38,801 bases of DNA from an uncultured Spirochaetota bacterium. Lineage in GTDB: Bacteria; Spirochaetota; Spirochaetia; Treponematales; Rectinemataceae. The notes below the pieces were generated by a model. That model did not search any database and was not told the DNA's origin. It worked only from the letters and a program-made list of their open reading frames with translations. The stretch is taken from assembly GCA_903821875.1 (NCBI GenBank), contig CAIJMU010000085.1, forward strand, positions 1 through 38,801, read 5' to 3'. Of this stretch, positions 1 to 8,600 are shown piece by piece. Position 1 is the stretch's first letter. Each line of letters opens with the position of its first letter. Made by a program: the position numbers and the translations under genes.

Positions 1-213
1 CTCTCCTTCGCTGAACGCAGGGAACTGGATGGAATCCTCGACCTGATCGCCGTTCTCGAGACTGAAAAGGCAGGGCTTGAAGCCAGTTTTGCCAGGGCTG
101 ACCAGCGTGGGAGCGACCATGCGGTCGAATCGCGGCGCCATGCCGAGCTGGAAGTCCTTATCGCAGAAAAGATTGCCCGCTGGGAAAGCCTTGCCTCAAA
201 GGAAGAGGCATGA
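1..213 (+). CDS. ABC-F family ATPase, C-terminal fragment (Uup-like)
   Basis: Only the last 70 codons are inside the window; the frame is open from base 1 and ends in TGA at 211-213. The visible peptide begins LSFAERRELDGILDLIAVLE and ends in a charged helical stretch rich in Glu and Arg. That matches the C-terminal coiled coil of Uup-type ABC-F proteins, where an 'LS(Y/F)xERREL' segment follows the second ATPase domain. ABC-F proteins act in the cytoplasm on ribosomes or on branched DNA intermediates; which applies here cannot be told, because both nucleotide-binding domains lie outside. The stop overlaps the start of the kinase gene (ATGA at 210-213), so the two are probably cotranscribed and translationally coupled. 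Confidence 0.72.
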   Translation, partial: LSFAERRELDGILDLIAVLETEKAGLEASFARADQRGSDHAVESRRHAELEVLIAEKIARWESLASKEEA

Positions 214-1196
214 AGCCCGCAGCACGCTTTGACGCCCTTTCACCCATGCTAGCCCTTGAAGCCATCGAGGAAGCCTACGAGCTCAGGCTCGATGGCACAA
301 TTTCGACTTTCTCAAGCTATATCAACCGCGTGTACGGGCTCCGAGGGGAGGAAGGGGAGGGCTATGTCGCCAAGTTCTATCGTCCCGGCCGCTGGTCCGA
401 GGAGGCTATAGCCGAGGAGCATGGCTTTATCGCAGACTGCGCCGCCCTCGATATTCCAGCCGTAGTTCCCTTGGCCAATAGCTACGGCGAGACCATTTCT
501 GCCCTCGAGATCGACACCGATGAGGGTGAAACAGTTTTTCCCTTTGCCCTTTTTCCAAAACACGGCGGACGTCAGTTCGATGCAGAGGGTGACGAGGATT
601 GGACTCGCCTTGGGGCCATGGCGGGACGGATCCACGCCGCGGGTAGGCGAGGGGTCTTTCATGAGCGAAATCGCTTTGATTCGCAGCTTGTCCGCGGGCA
701 GGTACAGGAACTCAAACCCTTGGTTCACCCCGAGCTCTCTGGGGATTTTACTGAAACTGTGGACGCATCGCTGCAGTCCATCCTCCCCCGGCTCGACTCC
801 TTCGAAGGGATCCGCATCCATGGAGACCTCCACCGGGGAAACATCCTGGAACGACCCGATGAGGGCCTCCTCGTCATCGATTTTGACGACTGCCTGCGAG
901 GTCCGCCCATCCAGGACCTCTGGCTCCTCCTCCCCGACCGAAGCGACCGTTGCACGCGGGAATTGTCGCTGCTTATCGAGGGCTATTCGGAGTTTGCCGA
1001 ACTCGAGCAGGGCAGCGTCGCCTTCATCGAATCGCTCAGGTTTCTCCGGATGATCCACTTTCTGGCATGGCGTGCACGCCAGCGCTCCGACCTCTGGTTT
1101 GCCCGAGATTTCCCCGATTGGGGCACCAGGGCCTTCTGGATAAAGGAAGTGGAAGATCTCCGGGAACAGGCGCGGAATATTCTTGAGGTGAGCTAG
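210..1196 (+). CDS. srkA: SrkA/YihE-like stress response protein kinase
   Basis: A 328-residue cytoplasmic protein with the aminoglycoside-phosphotransferase/choline-kinase fold of SrkA (YihE/RdoA), a Ser/Thr kinase that limits stress-induced death in enteric bacteria. Visible motifs are an ATP-site lysine at about residue 55 (VAKFYRPGRW), the catalytic loop HGDLHRGN at 204-211 and the metal-binding DFDD at 224-227. The length matches E. coli SrkA (328 aa). The 'FYRPGRWS' and 'FPKHGGR' segments are typical of SrkA rather than of homoserine kinases or APH enzymes. The start is the ATG inside the ATGA overlap with the ABC-F gene. The stop TAG lies in the CTAG that borders the MITE-like element immediately downstream. 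Substrates in this organism are unknown. Confidence 0.85.
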   Translation: MKPAARFDALSPMLALEAIEEAYELRLDGTISTFSSYINRVYGLRGEEGEGYVAKFYRPGRWSEEAIAEEHGFIADCAALDIPAVVPLANSYGETISALEIDTDEGETVFPFALFPKHGGRQFDAEGDEDWTRLGAMAGRIHAAGRRGVFHERNRFDSQLVRGQVQELKPLVHPELSGDFTETVDASLQSILPRLDSFEGIRIHGDLHRGNILERPDEGLLVIDFDDCLRGPPIQDLWLLLPDRSDRCTRELSLLIEGYSEFAELEQGSVAFIESLRFLRMIHFLAWRARQRSDLWFARDFPDWGTRAFWIKEVEDLREQARNILEVS

Positions 1197-1388
1197 GAGC
1201 CTGTCGGACTGAGGATTTTGGCGGAGGGCGAGAGAGCCTCGAGTCCAAAATTGGCGAGGATTGAGGGCAATACTTCCTGTATTGCTCGATTGACGAGCTG
1301 GTTTTGGGCCGAGGATGGCCGCCCTCCGCCAAAAAGCGCGTAAATCCAGGATATTTTGGTGTCGCGCGTTGGTCAGTCCGACAGGCTC
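1197..1388. mobile_element. MITE-like palindromic element with CTAG flanks
   Basis: A 192-bp non-coding element with perfect 16-bp terminal inverted repeats (1197-1212, GAGCCTGTCGGACTGA, and 1373-1388). It is flanked on both sides by CTAG (1193-1196 and 1389-1392), which reads as a 4-bp target-site duplication. Inside, a second inverted pair of 15 bp (1216-1230 against 1320-1334) and a central hairpin GCAATAC-TTCCT-GTATTGC (1267-1285) make it largely self-complementary. It carries no transposase ORF. It sits between the convergent srkA and DUF1456 genes, and the left CTAG includes the srkA stop codon, so insertion did not change that protein. Preference for a CTAG-like target is known for parts of the IS5 superfamily; the parent family here is an inference. 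Confidence 0.8.
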
Positions 1389-1415
1389 CTAGGTTCCGGG
1401 CAGCTTCGGTGAGGG

Positions 1416-1886
1416 TCAGACAACCCGATACTTCGAAGTCAATCCGGCGAGGAAATTCCGCAGGAACTGGTCGCCACAGATCCGCCAGTTTGGATGTCCG
1501 AACTTGCGGAACAGCGCGGAGAGTTCCGGCTTTGAGACGGTGACTCCAGCCAAGCCCATGATCGCGATAAGGTCCTCATCCCTGAGTTCGAGCGCGATCC
1601 GGAGGCGTTTCAGGATATCGTTGTTCGACAAGCGATCCTTGGGGAGGACGGTGGCTTCGCTAGTTTCGCCCCGGGGACCGCGCTTCCAGATGATGAGCCC
1701 ATCGAGGAAGCAGCCAAGTACCTCGTCAGAGCATTCGACGTAGCCTTCTTCCCCCTCCTTGCTGAAGCAGGTTTCGAGCTCGGAGCGCTCCATGGTACGA
1801 CCTGCCAAGGCGAAGAGTTCTATCACCTTGAGATCGGTGATGTTGAGCGCATAGCGTATGCGGCGAAGTATGTCGTTTCGGTCCAT
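1416..1886 (-). CDS. DUF1456 (YehS-like) protein
   Basis: A 156-residue protein made of two copies of the DUF1456 repeat. The first opens NDILRRIRYAL at about residue 4 and the second NDILKRLRIAL at about residue 88. Each copy continues with a conserved 'LAG' turn and a 'CxxxLxxFLxGL' type helix. E. coli YehS (about 156 aa) has the same length and duplicated architecture; its function is not established. The ATG at 1886 is preceded by a run of eight G on the coding strand, which serves as a purine-rich but unusual ribosome binding site. The gene converges with srkA and the MITE-like element lies between them. No signal peptide or membrane segment is seen. Confidence 0.85.
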   Translation of the reverse strand: MDRNDILRRIRYALNITDLKVIELFALAGRTMERSELETCFSKEGEEGYVECSDEVLGCFLDGLIIWKRGPRGETSEATVLPKDRLSNNDILKRLRIALELRDEDLIAIMGLAGVTVSKPELSALFRKFGHPNWRICGDQFLRNFLAGLTSKYRVV

Positions 1887-1990
1887 GTCCCCCCCCTGCC
1901 TCAGTATTCAAGCGAATGGTTGGCACCGTGCTTCTTCTGAGAGGACAGGTCGCCAAGCTTCTCGCGGGGAAGGATATTCCCCCTGAAGCG

Positions 1991-2013
1991 AAAAAAAACC
2001 CGCCACGGCGGGT
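1991..2013 (-). terminator. Rho-independent terminator of tRNA-Gly
   Basis: On the minus strand, ACCCGC/GCGGGT pairs around a short CGTG loop and is followed by eight T. It begins 11 nt after the tRNA 3' end, so the tRNA is probably a single-gene transcript. Confidence 0.85.
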
Positions 2014-2024
2014 CTTTCAGGTTG

Positions 2025-2096
2025 AGCGCCGAAGGGGAGTCGAACCCCTATCTCCAGCTTGGAAGGCTGGGGTAATAGCCGCTATACGACCGGCGC
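2025..2096 (-). tRNA. tRNA-Gly (anticodon UCC)
   Basis: A 72-nt cloverleaf on the minus strand. The acceptor stem GCGCCGG pairs with TCGGCGC with one G-U pair. The D arm is TCGTATAGCGGCTATTA. The anticodon stem CCAGC/GCTGG encloses the loop CTTCCAA with anticodon UCC, reading GGA and GGG. The T arm is AGGGG-TTCGACT-CCCCT. The 3' CCA is not encoded: the discriminator T is followed by CAA. Its own promoter and terminator flank it. Confidence 0.96.
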
Positions 2097-2106
2097 GGGC
2101 AGAGGT

Positions 2107-2136
2107 ACCGTAGCTTTCGGGGGATAGAGATGTCAA
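2107..2136 (-). promoter_or_regulatory. Promoter of tRNA-Gly
   Basis: On the minus strand a perfect -35 TTGACA (2131-2136) is followed by an 18-nt spacer and a weak -10 TACGGT (2107-2112). The -10 box ends 10 nt before the tRNA 5' end. A perfect -35 with a poor -10 is plausible for a stable RNA gene. Confidence 0.65.
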
Positions 2137-2218
2137 GGTCCACCCTACCGGGCAGACTGTTTCGAAGGTCAGTGGAAAATGCGGAAAGGGAAGGTAAAAA
2201 TAGCCGATATAGTTGGAG

Positions 2219-3460
2219 ATGAATGCGAGGAACAGGCTCTCCCTGCCGACCAGGCTGCCATGCTCTCTGTGGGCGAGGTGCTTCGCCCTATTTTTTCTGG
2301 CAGCCATGCTCTCCTCCGCAAGTGGCGCTGAAGCCAGGTGGCGTGTCCTGTATGAAGACGGTCTGGACGCCTTCGAGGCGAGGGATCTCGGCAAGGCTCT
2401 GCAAGACTTCCAGGATGCCATCGTAGAGCGCAGGACAGGTTTTGAAAAAGCTGTAGCGTCTATTGCTGCAGTCTCCGAGTCCGCAGAGGCCAAACACTCG
2501 AAGGACTCCATTCACGCCTTTATCGAAACCAAGGCTAAAACCATCCTCTTTGCCCGCGAGATATCCTCAATTCATGCCTCGGCAGCAGGTTCGCTTCTTG
2601 CAGAGGCTGAAGCCTTGAAGGCCAGGAATCCTGATCGACTCCAGAGCAACTTCCTTGAAGCACTCATCTCCGTGCTGGATGCGAGAGGTGAAGAAGCCCT
2701 ACGTGGCTCGCTAGAACGCCTGGAAGAGGAAGCTCGGCTCCTTAAGGCCTTCCCGGAGGCTGAATATGGACTTGGGAAGGTTTTTCTGGCAGAGGGGGAA
2801 CTGAAGCTTGCTGCGGCCCAGTTTGAACGTGCCCTGTCCATGGCAGCTTCTCTTGAAATACCGGAGGGCCGGAGCGAGTTCCTGGATTCCCTCGCTTCCG
2901 TCCAGAAGTCCTTGGGGGACTTGATTGCCTATGAGGCAACGCTCCGGCAGGAACTCATGGATCTTTCCCCCTTTGGTGAAAAGGAAGCCTTTCTCAGGCA
3001 AGCCATGGAGCGCAGCCTTGTAAATGAGGGCTTTGATACCTTTGCGCGTTTGTATCGGATCGATGAAATCAGGGTATCCAAGCCAGCAGCCGAGCTCGGG
3101 GAGTACCTGCTTCGCAGGGGTCGATCACAGGCAGTCATCCATCTTGCCATTTCTGCCAATGCCGTGATTACGCGGGCGCTCACTGAAATTCGCCGTAAAG
3201 AGCCTTCCTATCAGTATATAGGTCTCCATGACCTGGCATCGGCTCTGCGGCGCCAGAGTGGGCTTGAGGAGTGGACCGAGAAATCAGGCCTATGGAAGTG
3301 TTTATACTACCTGGCTGAGGCTCTCGCTGCCCAACCCGTAGCCCAGGCATCGAAGGAACTTTTCCTTGAGCTGTCATCAATGGAAAACGCTGGGGCTTGG
3401 GCTGCTGCGTCCCGGCAGGCCCTGCTACGCAAGGATGGGAAGCCTTCTATTTTCCCGTAA
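2219..3460 (+). CDS. Secreted helical repeat (TPR-like) protein
   Basis: About 413 residues with an N-terminal signal peptide: Arg-rich n-region, hydrophobic FALFFLAAMLSS, and a likely cut after SGAEA. The mature part is almost entirely amphipathic helix. It has TPR-like segments such as 'YEDGLDAFEARDLGKALQDF' and 'EAEYGLGKVFLAEGELKLAAAQF' near residues 45-65 and 180-205. Its role is probably as a periplasmic scaffold or adaptor, but no partner is evident and I do not recognise a named family. The frame is open from a TTG at 2213; I prefer ATG 2219, because GGAG lies directly against it and a TATAGT box ends only five bases upstream, which suggests a leaderless message. The 3' end overlaps the convergent ArsR gene by 14 bp. 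Confidence 0.7.
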   Translation: MNARNRLSLPTRLPCSLWARCFALFFLAAMLSSASGAEARWRVLYEDGLDAFEARDLGKALQDFQDAIVERRTGFEKAVASIAAVSESAEAKHSKDSIHAFIETKAKTILFAREISSIHASAAGSLLAEAEALKARNPDRLQSNFLEALISVLDARGEEALRGSLERLEEEARLLKAFPEAEYGLGKVFLAEGELKLAAAQFERALSMAASLEIPEGRSEFLDSLASVQKSLGDLIAYEATLRQELMDLSPFGEKEAFLRQAMERSLVNEGFDTFARLYRIDEIRVSKPAAELGEYLLRRGRSQAVIHLAISANAVITRALTEIRRKEPSYQYIGLHDLASALRRQSGLEEWTEKSGLWKCLYYLAEALAAQPVAQASKELFLELSSMENAGAWAAASRQALLRKDGKPSIFP

Positions 3461-3782
3461 CCCTTTCCATTGCGGCAGCCACGTCCGGCTCAACCGCGAT
3501 CTTGGCGACAAATTCCGCGACAAAGGGATCGATGATCGAATAAACCCGGCGTGTTTTCTGCACTTCGGCGTTGACGATCCCATTTTCCTTCAGAATTGCA
3601 AGATGCTGCGAAATGACCGGCTGAGGTTGGTGCAGGCATCGCCACATGTCTGAGACACAGGGATCTTCCTCGCGAGCTATGAGCATCAAGAGCTTCAGTC
3701 GTATAGGGTGGCCCACCGCCTTCAGCTTTCGCGCGAAGTCCTCAAGAGCTTGGCAATCGCAGTGGGTTATACTCTCATCCAT
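3447..3782 (-). CDS. ArsR-family winged-helix regulator, possibly metal or thiol sensing
   Basis: A 111-residue ArsR/SmtB-type repressor. It has 'KAVGHPIRLKLLMLI' (alpha1-alpha2), 'PCVSDMWRCL' in the position of the ArsR ELCVCDL motif, the recognition helix 'QPVISQHLAILKENGIV' at about 54-71, and a wing 'EVQKTRRVYSI'. Cysteines at 8, 10, 42 and 49 resemble the N-terminal plus helix-3 ligand set (alpha3N) of CadC-type metal sensors; that it senses metal is inference. The ATG is 18 bases after the stop of the receiver-PilZ gene, so it may be the last gene of that minus-strand operon. No Shine-Dalgarno sequence is seen. No transporter or metal-resistance gene is adjacent. Confidence 0.88.
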   Translation of the reverse strand: MDESITHCDCQALEDFARKLKAVGHPIRLKLLMLIAREEDPCVSDMWRCLHQPQPVISQHLAILKENGIVNAEVQKTRRVYSIIDPFVAEFVAKIAVEPDVAAAMERVTGK

Positions 3783-3800
3783 GGTAGCATAGAGAATATC

Positions 3801-4556
3801 TTATAGTTCGGGAATTATCAATATGCCTCGTGAAGCGGCGTCGATCTCGCGTTGGATTCCAGAACCGAGGTACTCATCAAGGTGTTTCCGCGCGGAGCCA
3901 TCCATCGCCTGAATCGAAAAACCGACAGTGGGCCCACTGCGAAGCAACTCGCAATTCAAGTCTATGATGCGTTCCCCTACCCGGAGACTGCAGTCAGGCA
4001 GGATTGTCCCGATGGGCAGATCAGCGAAAGGGCTGCCTTCGCCTGGATGGATGGAAATTCCTCCAGTCGATACAGTGAGCACCTTGCCGCCCATGATCCG
4101 GCCTGTTTCGGGATTCATGCAAAGGAAGGTGAACCGGTCCCAATCCGAAGCAGGATGCCGTTCGCTCTCGCGAATATCCTCGACTGTGGAATAGCGTTGG
4201 AGAAGTTTGTAAAAGCGGGTCTGCTCGGCAGGATCGGAAAGCCGCTCAGAAACCATGCCATTGACCCCAAGATGGGTCGCCTTGTCTGCATCGCCGATAT
4301 CAAAGGCATCGCCCTTCAAGAGGACGATCACGCATTCATGACGCGATCGAGATGCACGAACCACGTTTACTATGACCTTCCAGTGGCGCGGAAAATCAGC
4401 CGCACTTGCAACGATGGCCTCGGGATTGATCTCCTCCAGGTTGTCGAGGGCCTTGAGTGCGCTCCGATAGCGGACTGACTCGTAGCCGAGGGGCTTGAGC
4501 CAGGCTCCAAGCTCTCTGGCTTTGTCATCATCCTCGATCAGGAGAAGAGCCTTCAT
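3801..4556 (-). CDS. Degenerate receiver domain plus PilZ domain protein
   Basis: A 251-residue cytoplasmic protein. Residues 1 to about 115 look like a response-regulator receiver: acidic pocket IEDDD at 7-11, and a 'VIVLLKGD' strand carrying the usual lysine. The expected phospho-acceptor position within 'PEAIVASAADFPRHWK' is Ser/Ala, so it is probably a pseudo-receiver. Residues from about 125 form a PilZ-like domain with RxxxR (RESER) followed by 'TVSTGGISI', a variant of (D/N)xSxxG in which the first acidic residue is Thr. PilZ domains bind cyclic di-GMP; whether this one still does is uncertain. The ATG overlaps the stop of the upstream secreted-protein gene (ATGA). Confidence 0.75.
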   Translation of the reverse strand: MKALLLIEDDDKARELGAWLKPLGYESVRYRSALKALDNLEEINPEAIVASAADFPRHWKVIVNVVRASRSRHECVIVLLKGDAFDIGDADKATHLGVNGMVSERLSDPAEQTRFYKLLQRYSTVEDIRESERHPASDWDRFTFLCMNPETGRIMGGKVLTVSTGGISIHPGEGSPFADLPIGTILPDCSLRVGERIIDLNCELLRSGPTVGFSIQAMDGSARKHLDEYLGSGIQREIDAASRGILIIPEL

Positions 4557-5542
4557 TCGGTGCCTTTGTTGAGCACTGTGTAGCCGACAATGTACCAGAC
4601 GTCCTCACGACGGCGGAGTTCGTACTGGTATTCCTTTATTGAGATATAGCCCTTTTCCGCAAAGCGCTCCATGACTCGCACGCTGCCATCGTTTTCGGTA
4701 TAGCGAGTCTCGACAATCTCGTACTCGGAGGGGAGAAGTGTCATGGCTGCTTCCACCCTGAAGCCTTGGAGATCGAGTTTAAAGCGCTCGATCATCTTCC
4801 TTCGTCCCTCATCGGATTCCCGGTTGAAGGATCGTGCCAGATCTGCACTGTTCCGGAGGATGGCCTCAAGATCGAGATAGAGGAAAAACTCGTTCCAGCG
4901 TGAGCGCTGACGCGCCTGGATGGTCCGTCTGATAACCTCATCAGGCGGGATGCTCTCAGGCTTGAGCAACTCCCCCGTCTCGGCCTTTATCCTCTCGGTA
5001 GCGGTGGGAGCGCCGAGACTTGCCGGTCTAACCGAAAGCATGAGCACGTTCGAGAGGAGGGGTTTCCGGGTGTCGGAAAGTTCCCGTGGTGCAAGGTCCG
5101 GCCAGAAACTTGCCTGGACGGCAAAACTTCCAGATTCCGAAATTGAGATATAGCCGGTCAAGTTCTCTACAAAGGAATATTCCTCCCCAGGTTCGACCGA
5201 GATTTCGCGATAGAAGGCCGGTCCGGAGTCCGAGCGTGCCCTTTTGAATGCCTGTGCGACCTCAATGTGCCGGTTGGCACCTGTCCTCGCGTCGAAGGCG
5301 AGGCTATACATCCTGTTCTCTGCGAGCTTGAACCTGAAGGCTGAGCTCGTTGGATTGAATACACTGACTTTGATTGCTATCTCGGAATCGGTGTAGTACA
5401 CGCGCTTGTCATGGAACCTGATGGAAACCTCAGGTTGGACGGTGAGGGCCTGGACATCGACGGAGGGTGCCTTTCCTTCGGCCTCCGCAATGGCAGAAGC
5501 CGCGATGAGGACGAGGATTGCAGCGATGGTTGCGCGGTTCAC
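4553..5542 (-). CDS. Secreted protein of unknown function
   Basis: A 329-residue protein with a signal peptide (MNRATIAAILVLIAASAIAEA). Residues about 30-170 are beta-rich and look like an immunoglobulin-like domain ('VSIRFHDKRVYYTDSEIAIKV', 'PGEEYSF', 'SGSFAVQASFWP'). The C-terminal 120 residues contain 'IRRTIQARQRSRWNEFFLYL' and end 'YELRRREDVWYIVGYTVLNKG', reminiscent of NTF2-like accessory domains. I do not recognise a named family; similar proteins may be confined to spirochaetes. The start is GTG at 5542 with GGAG about 11 bases upstream. It is the first gene of a minus-strand operon with the receiver-PilZ and ArsR genes, and is divergent from mfd. Confidence 0.65.
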   Translation of the reverse strand: MNRATIAAILVLIAASAIAEAEGKAPSVDVQALTVQPEVSIRFHDKRVYYTDSEIAIKVSVFNPTSSAFRFKLAENRMYSLAFDARTGANRHIEVAQAFKRARSDSGPAFYREISVEPGEEYSFVENLTGYISISESGSFAVQASFWPDLAPRELSDTRKPLLSNVLMLSVRPASLGAPTATERIKAETGELLKPESIPPDEVIRRTIQARQRSRWNEFFLYLDLEAILRNSADLARSFNRESDEGRRKMIERFKLDLQGFRVEAAMTLLPSEYEIVETRYTENDGSVRVMERFAEKGYISIKEYQYELRRREDVWYIVGYTVLNKGTE

Positions 5543-5591
5543 GACCGGGCCTCTCCTTGCGACGGGCGTAGGCGAGGGCCGAACCCGAGGC

Positions 5592-5597
5592 TATACT
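5592..5597 (+). promoter_or_regulatory. Candidate -10 box for mfd
   Basis: TATACT lies 64 bp before the mfd start in the 119-bp gap between divergent genes. No good -35 hexamer is seen at 16-18 bp upstream, so this is a weak call. Confidence 0.35.
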
Positions 5598-5661
5598 GGA
5601 CTCAAGTTGCGGCAGGCCCTGAGGCTTCTCCACAGCTCCATCTGATTTTCGGAACGTTGGG

Positions 5662-8600
5662 ATGAATACCTTATACCACCGCACGATTCTCGAGAAGTTG
5701 TCGCGTCTTCCGGCCCTCGAACTCATGGCTACAGCCCTTGCCAAGGGCCCCTGGCCAGTAGATGTCGGGGAATTCGAGGGAGGTTTTGCGGCAGCTTCCA
5801 TCGCCTGTCTCGCCGGTGCACCCGGGATTCGGGCACAGGTTGCGGCCTCTGCTTCCGGTCCTGTCTTCATTGTGGTCCCGACAGACCAGGAGGCAGAAAG
5901 CCTGGTCTCCGACCTGGCGACCTTCGGATTGCGGGCGGAGCTCCTGTCCTGGTGGAAGACGGCAGCCTATAGACCCAGCGCATCCCGAAACCGGATTTTC
6001 GGGGAAAGGGTTGCCACCCTTTCTCGATTGATCCGAAGGGAGTCGAGACTCGTCGTCGCAAGCCAACGGGCCTTTGTGACGCCTGTACCCCCGCGTTCGA
6101 GCCTCATCGACCATGTGCTTGCCCTGGAAAGCGGCAAAACCATCGATCCGGTCGATCTCGGGGAGAAGATAGCCGCCTTCGGATACCTTCGGGTTCCGCG
6201 CGTCTCCCTCCCTGGAGAGTTTGCGCTCCGCGGAGAAGTCCTCGACATCTTCCAGCCAGGTGACGATGAAGCCATCCGGGTCGTCTTCGAATTCGACACG
6301 ATCGAACGAATTGTTTCTTTCGATCCGCAGGCGCAGTCCGGACACGAGAAGGTCGGACGTGCTGTCATCCGGCCGCTCAAGGAAATACTGTGGACGCCCG
6401 AACGGATCGAGGTCCTGGCCGCGAAGGCTTCAAACCTGCCAGGCTGCTCCAATCGACTTGCCCCGCTCCTTGAAGCGCTTTCGGCAAGCGGCGAGGCCAA
6501 GGGCGAGGAACTCTGGTATCCGCTGGCATTCCCTGAACCCGGCTCGATCATTGACTACCTCAGACCTGAAGGCGCGGAGGGAGAACCGGGACTCCTCATC
6601 CTCCTCGACCACGAGCGGCTCCATGCCCAGGAGGAGGCGACGCGGAAGGAATACGCGGGCATGTACCGTACTGCGCTGAAAGACATTCCTGTGCCTCCGC
6701 CCGAACTTTCCATACACTCTTTTGCAGCCCTCGAGGAGGCTGCCCGCGCGGCATCGCAGGCGGCGGTAGGCAGGCCGGTCCTCAAGCTGCTCAGGAGCTT
6801 CGCGCTCAAGGACGAAGCCGCGCGGAGCCGGATCATGTGCGGGGTAGAGGCACCGCGCTCATACTTCGGAAACATCACCTACTTCAAGGAGGACCTCGCC
6901 TCCCTGCTTAATGCCGGTTACGAGGCCCTGGTTCTCGCCGAGTCGGAGCAGCAGGCAGAGCGGATCGGGACCCTGCTCCGTGATTTCAAGGTTTCTGTCG
7001 GCGTCGCAGGCATTTCCAGTGGATTCCGCGCATCGTCCATAAAGCTTGCGGTCATCCAGGAAGCGGAGATCTTCGGGCGAAGGAAACGTGTTCCGAAATC
7101 GGTCCGGAATTCCCGCTCGGCAGTCATCGATTCCTTCATCGAGCTCGCGCCCGGGGACTTTGTGGTGCACATCAACTATGGCATCGGAAAGTTCATCGCA
7201 ATTGAACGCATGCGCGTCATGGGCAACGAGCGGGACTATATCAAGATCGCCTACGCCGACCAGGAAAACGTCTTCGTCCCCATCGAGCAGGCCAACCTCG
7301 TGCAGCGCTATATCGGCAACGAAGGAGACGAACCCCGACTCGATCGCCTCGGCTCGAAGTCCTGGGAGGGCCGCAAGACCCGCGTCAAGAAGGCTGTCGA
7401 AGAACTCGCCGAACGGCTCATACGGATCTACGCGAGGCGCAAGGCGGCGAAGGGCCATGCCTTTCCCGCCGATGATGACCTGCAGCTTGCCTTCGAGGCG
7501 ACCTTTCCATACACCGAGACCGTGGACCAACTCCGCTGCATAGAAGAGGTGAAGGCGGACATGGAAAGTGAGCGGCCCATGGACCGCCTCATCTGCGGCG
7601 ATGTCGGCTACGGCAAGACCGAAATAGCGATGCGGGCCTGCTTCAAGGCTGCTGCTTCGGGCAAGCAGGTGGCCCTCCTGGCCCCGACTACGATCCTGGC
7701 GGAGCAGCATTATGAAAACATGAAGGAGCGACTCGAAGGTTTCCCGCTCAACATCGCGATGATGTCGCGCTTTGTCGATCGCAGGGAGCAGCGGCGCGTG
7801 CTCGCCGGCCTGAAGGAGGGGAAGGTTGACATAGTCATCGGTACCCACCGCATCATCCAGAAGGATATGGAGTGGAAGGATCTCGGCCTCCTCGTCATCG
7901 ACGAGGAGCAGCGCTTCGGCGTAAAGGACAAGGAACGCCTGAAGGAGATCAAGGCCACCGTCGATTCACTCACGCTTACCGCAACGCCTATCCCGCGTAC
8001 CCTCCACATGTCCCTCCTGAAGATCCGCGACATGTCGGTGCTTCAGACCCCTCCGATAAACCGCCATCCCATCGAAACCGTCGTCGAGGAGTTCGATCCC
8101 GGAATCGTCGCCCGGGCCATCCGCCAGGAAGTCGAGCGGGGGGGGCAGGTATTCTACCTCCACAACCGTATCGAGAGCCTCGACGAGATCCAGTCCTTCC
8201 TCATGGGCATCGTACCCGAGGTCCTCGTGGAGACTGCCCATGGGCAGATGGCGGGGGAGGAACTCGAGGATATCATGCATCGCTTCATCCACGGGGGCTT
8301 CCACGTTCTCGTATCGACCACAATCATCGAGAATGGCATCGACATACCCAACGTCAACACCATCATAATAGACCGGGCCGACATCTATGGAATATCACAA
8401 TTGTATCAATTACGTGGACGGGTCGGACGTTCCGATCGCCTCGCCTATGCCTATCTCTTCTATCCGGACAAGCGAGCGCTCTCCGAGATCGCCATGAAGC
8501 GCCTCCAGATCATCTCCGACTTCACGGAACTGGGCTCGGGTTTCAAGATCGCAATGAAGGACCTGGAAGTCCGCGGCGCGGGCAACCTCCTCGGGCGCGA

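Noticed and set aside
1919-1935. TGGCAC-N5-TTC match resembling a sigma-54 promoter
   Set aside because: It lacks the essential GC of the -12 element and points at no suitably placed gene.
6859-7848. 329-codon open frame antisense to mfd
   Set aside because: It lies wholly within the conserved translocase region of mfd and has no initiation signal.
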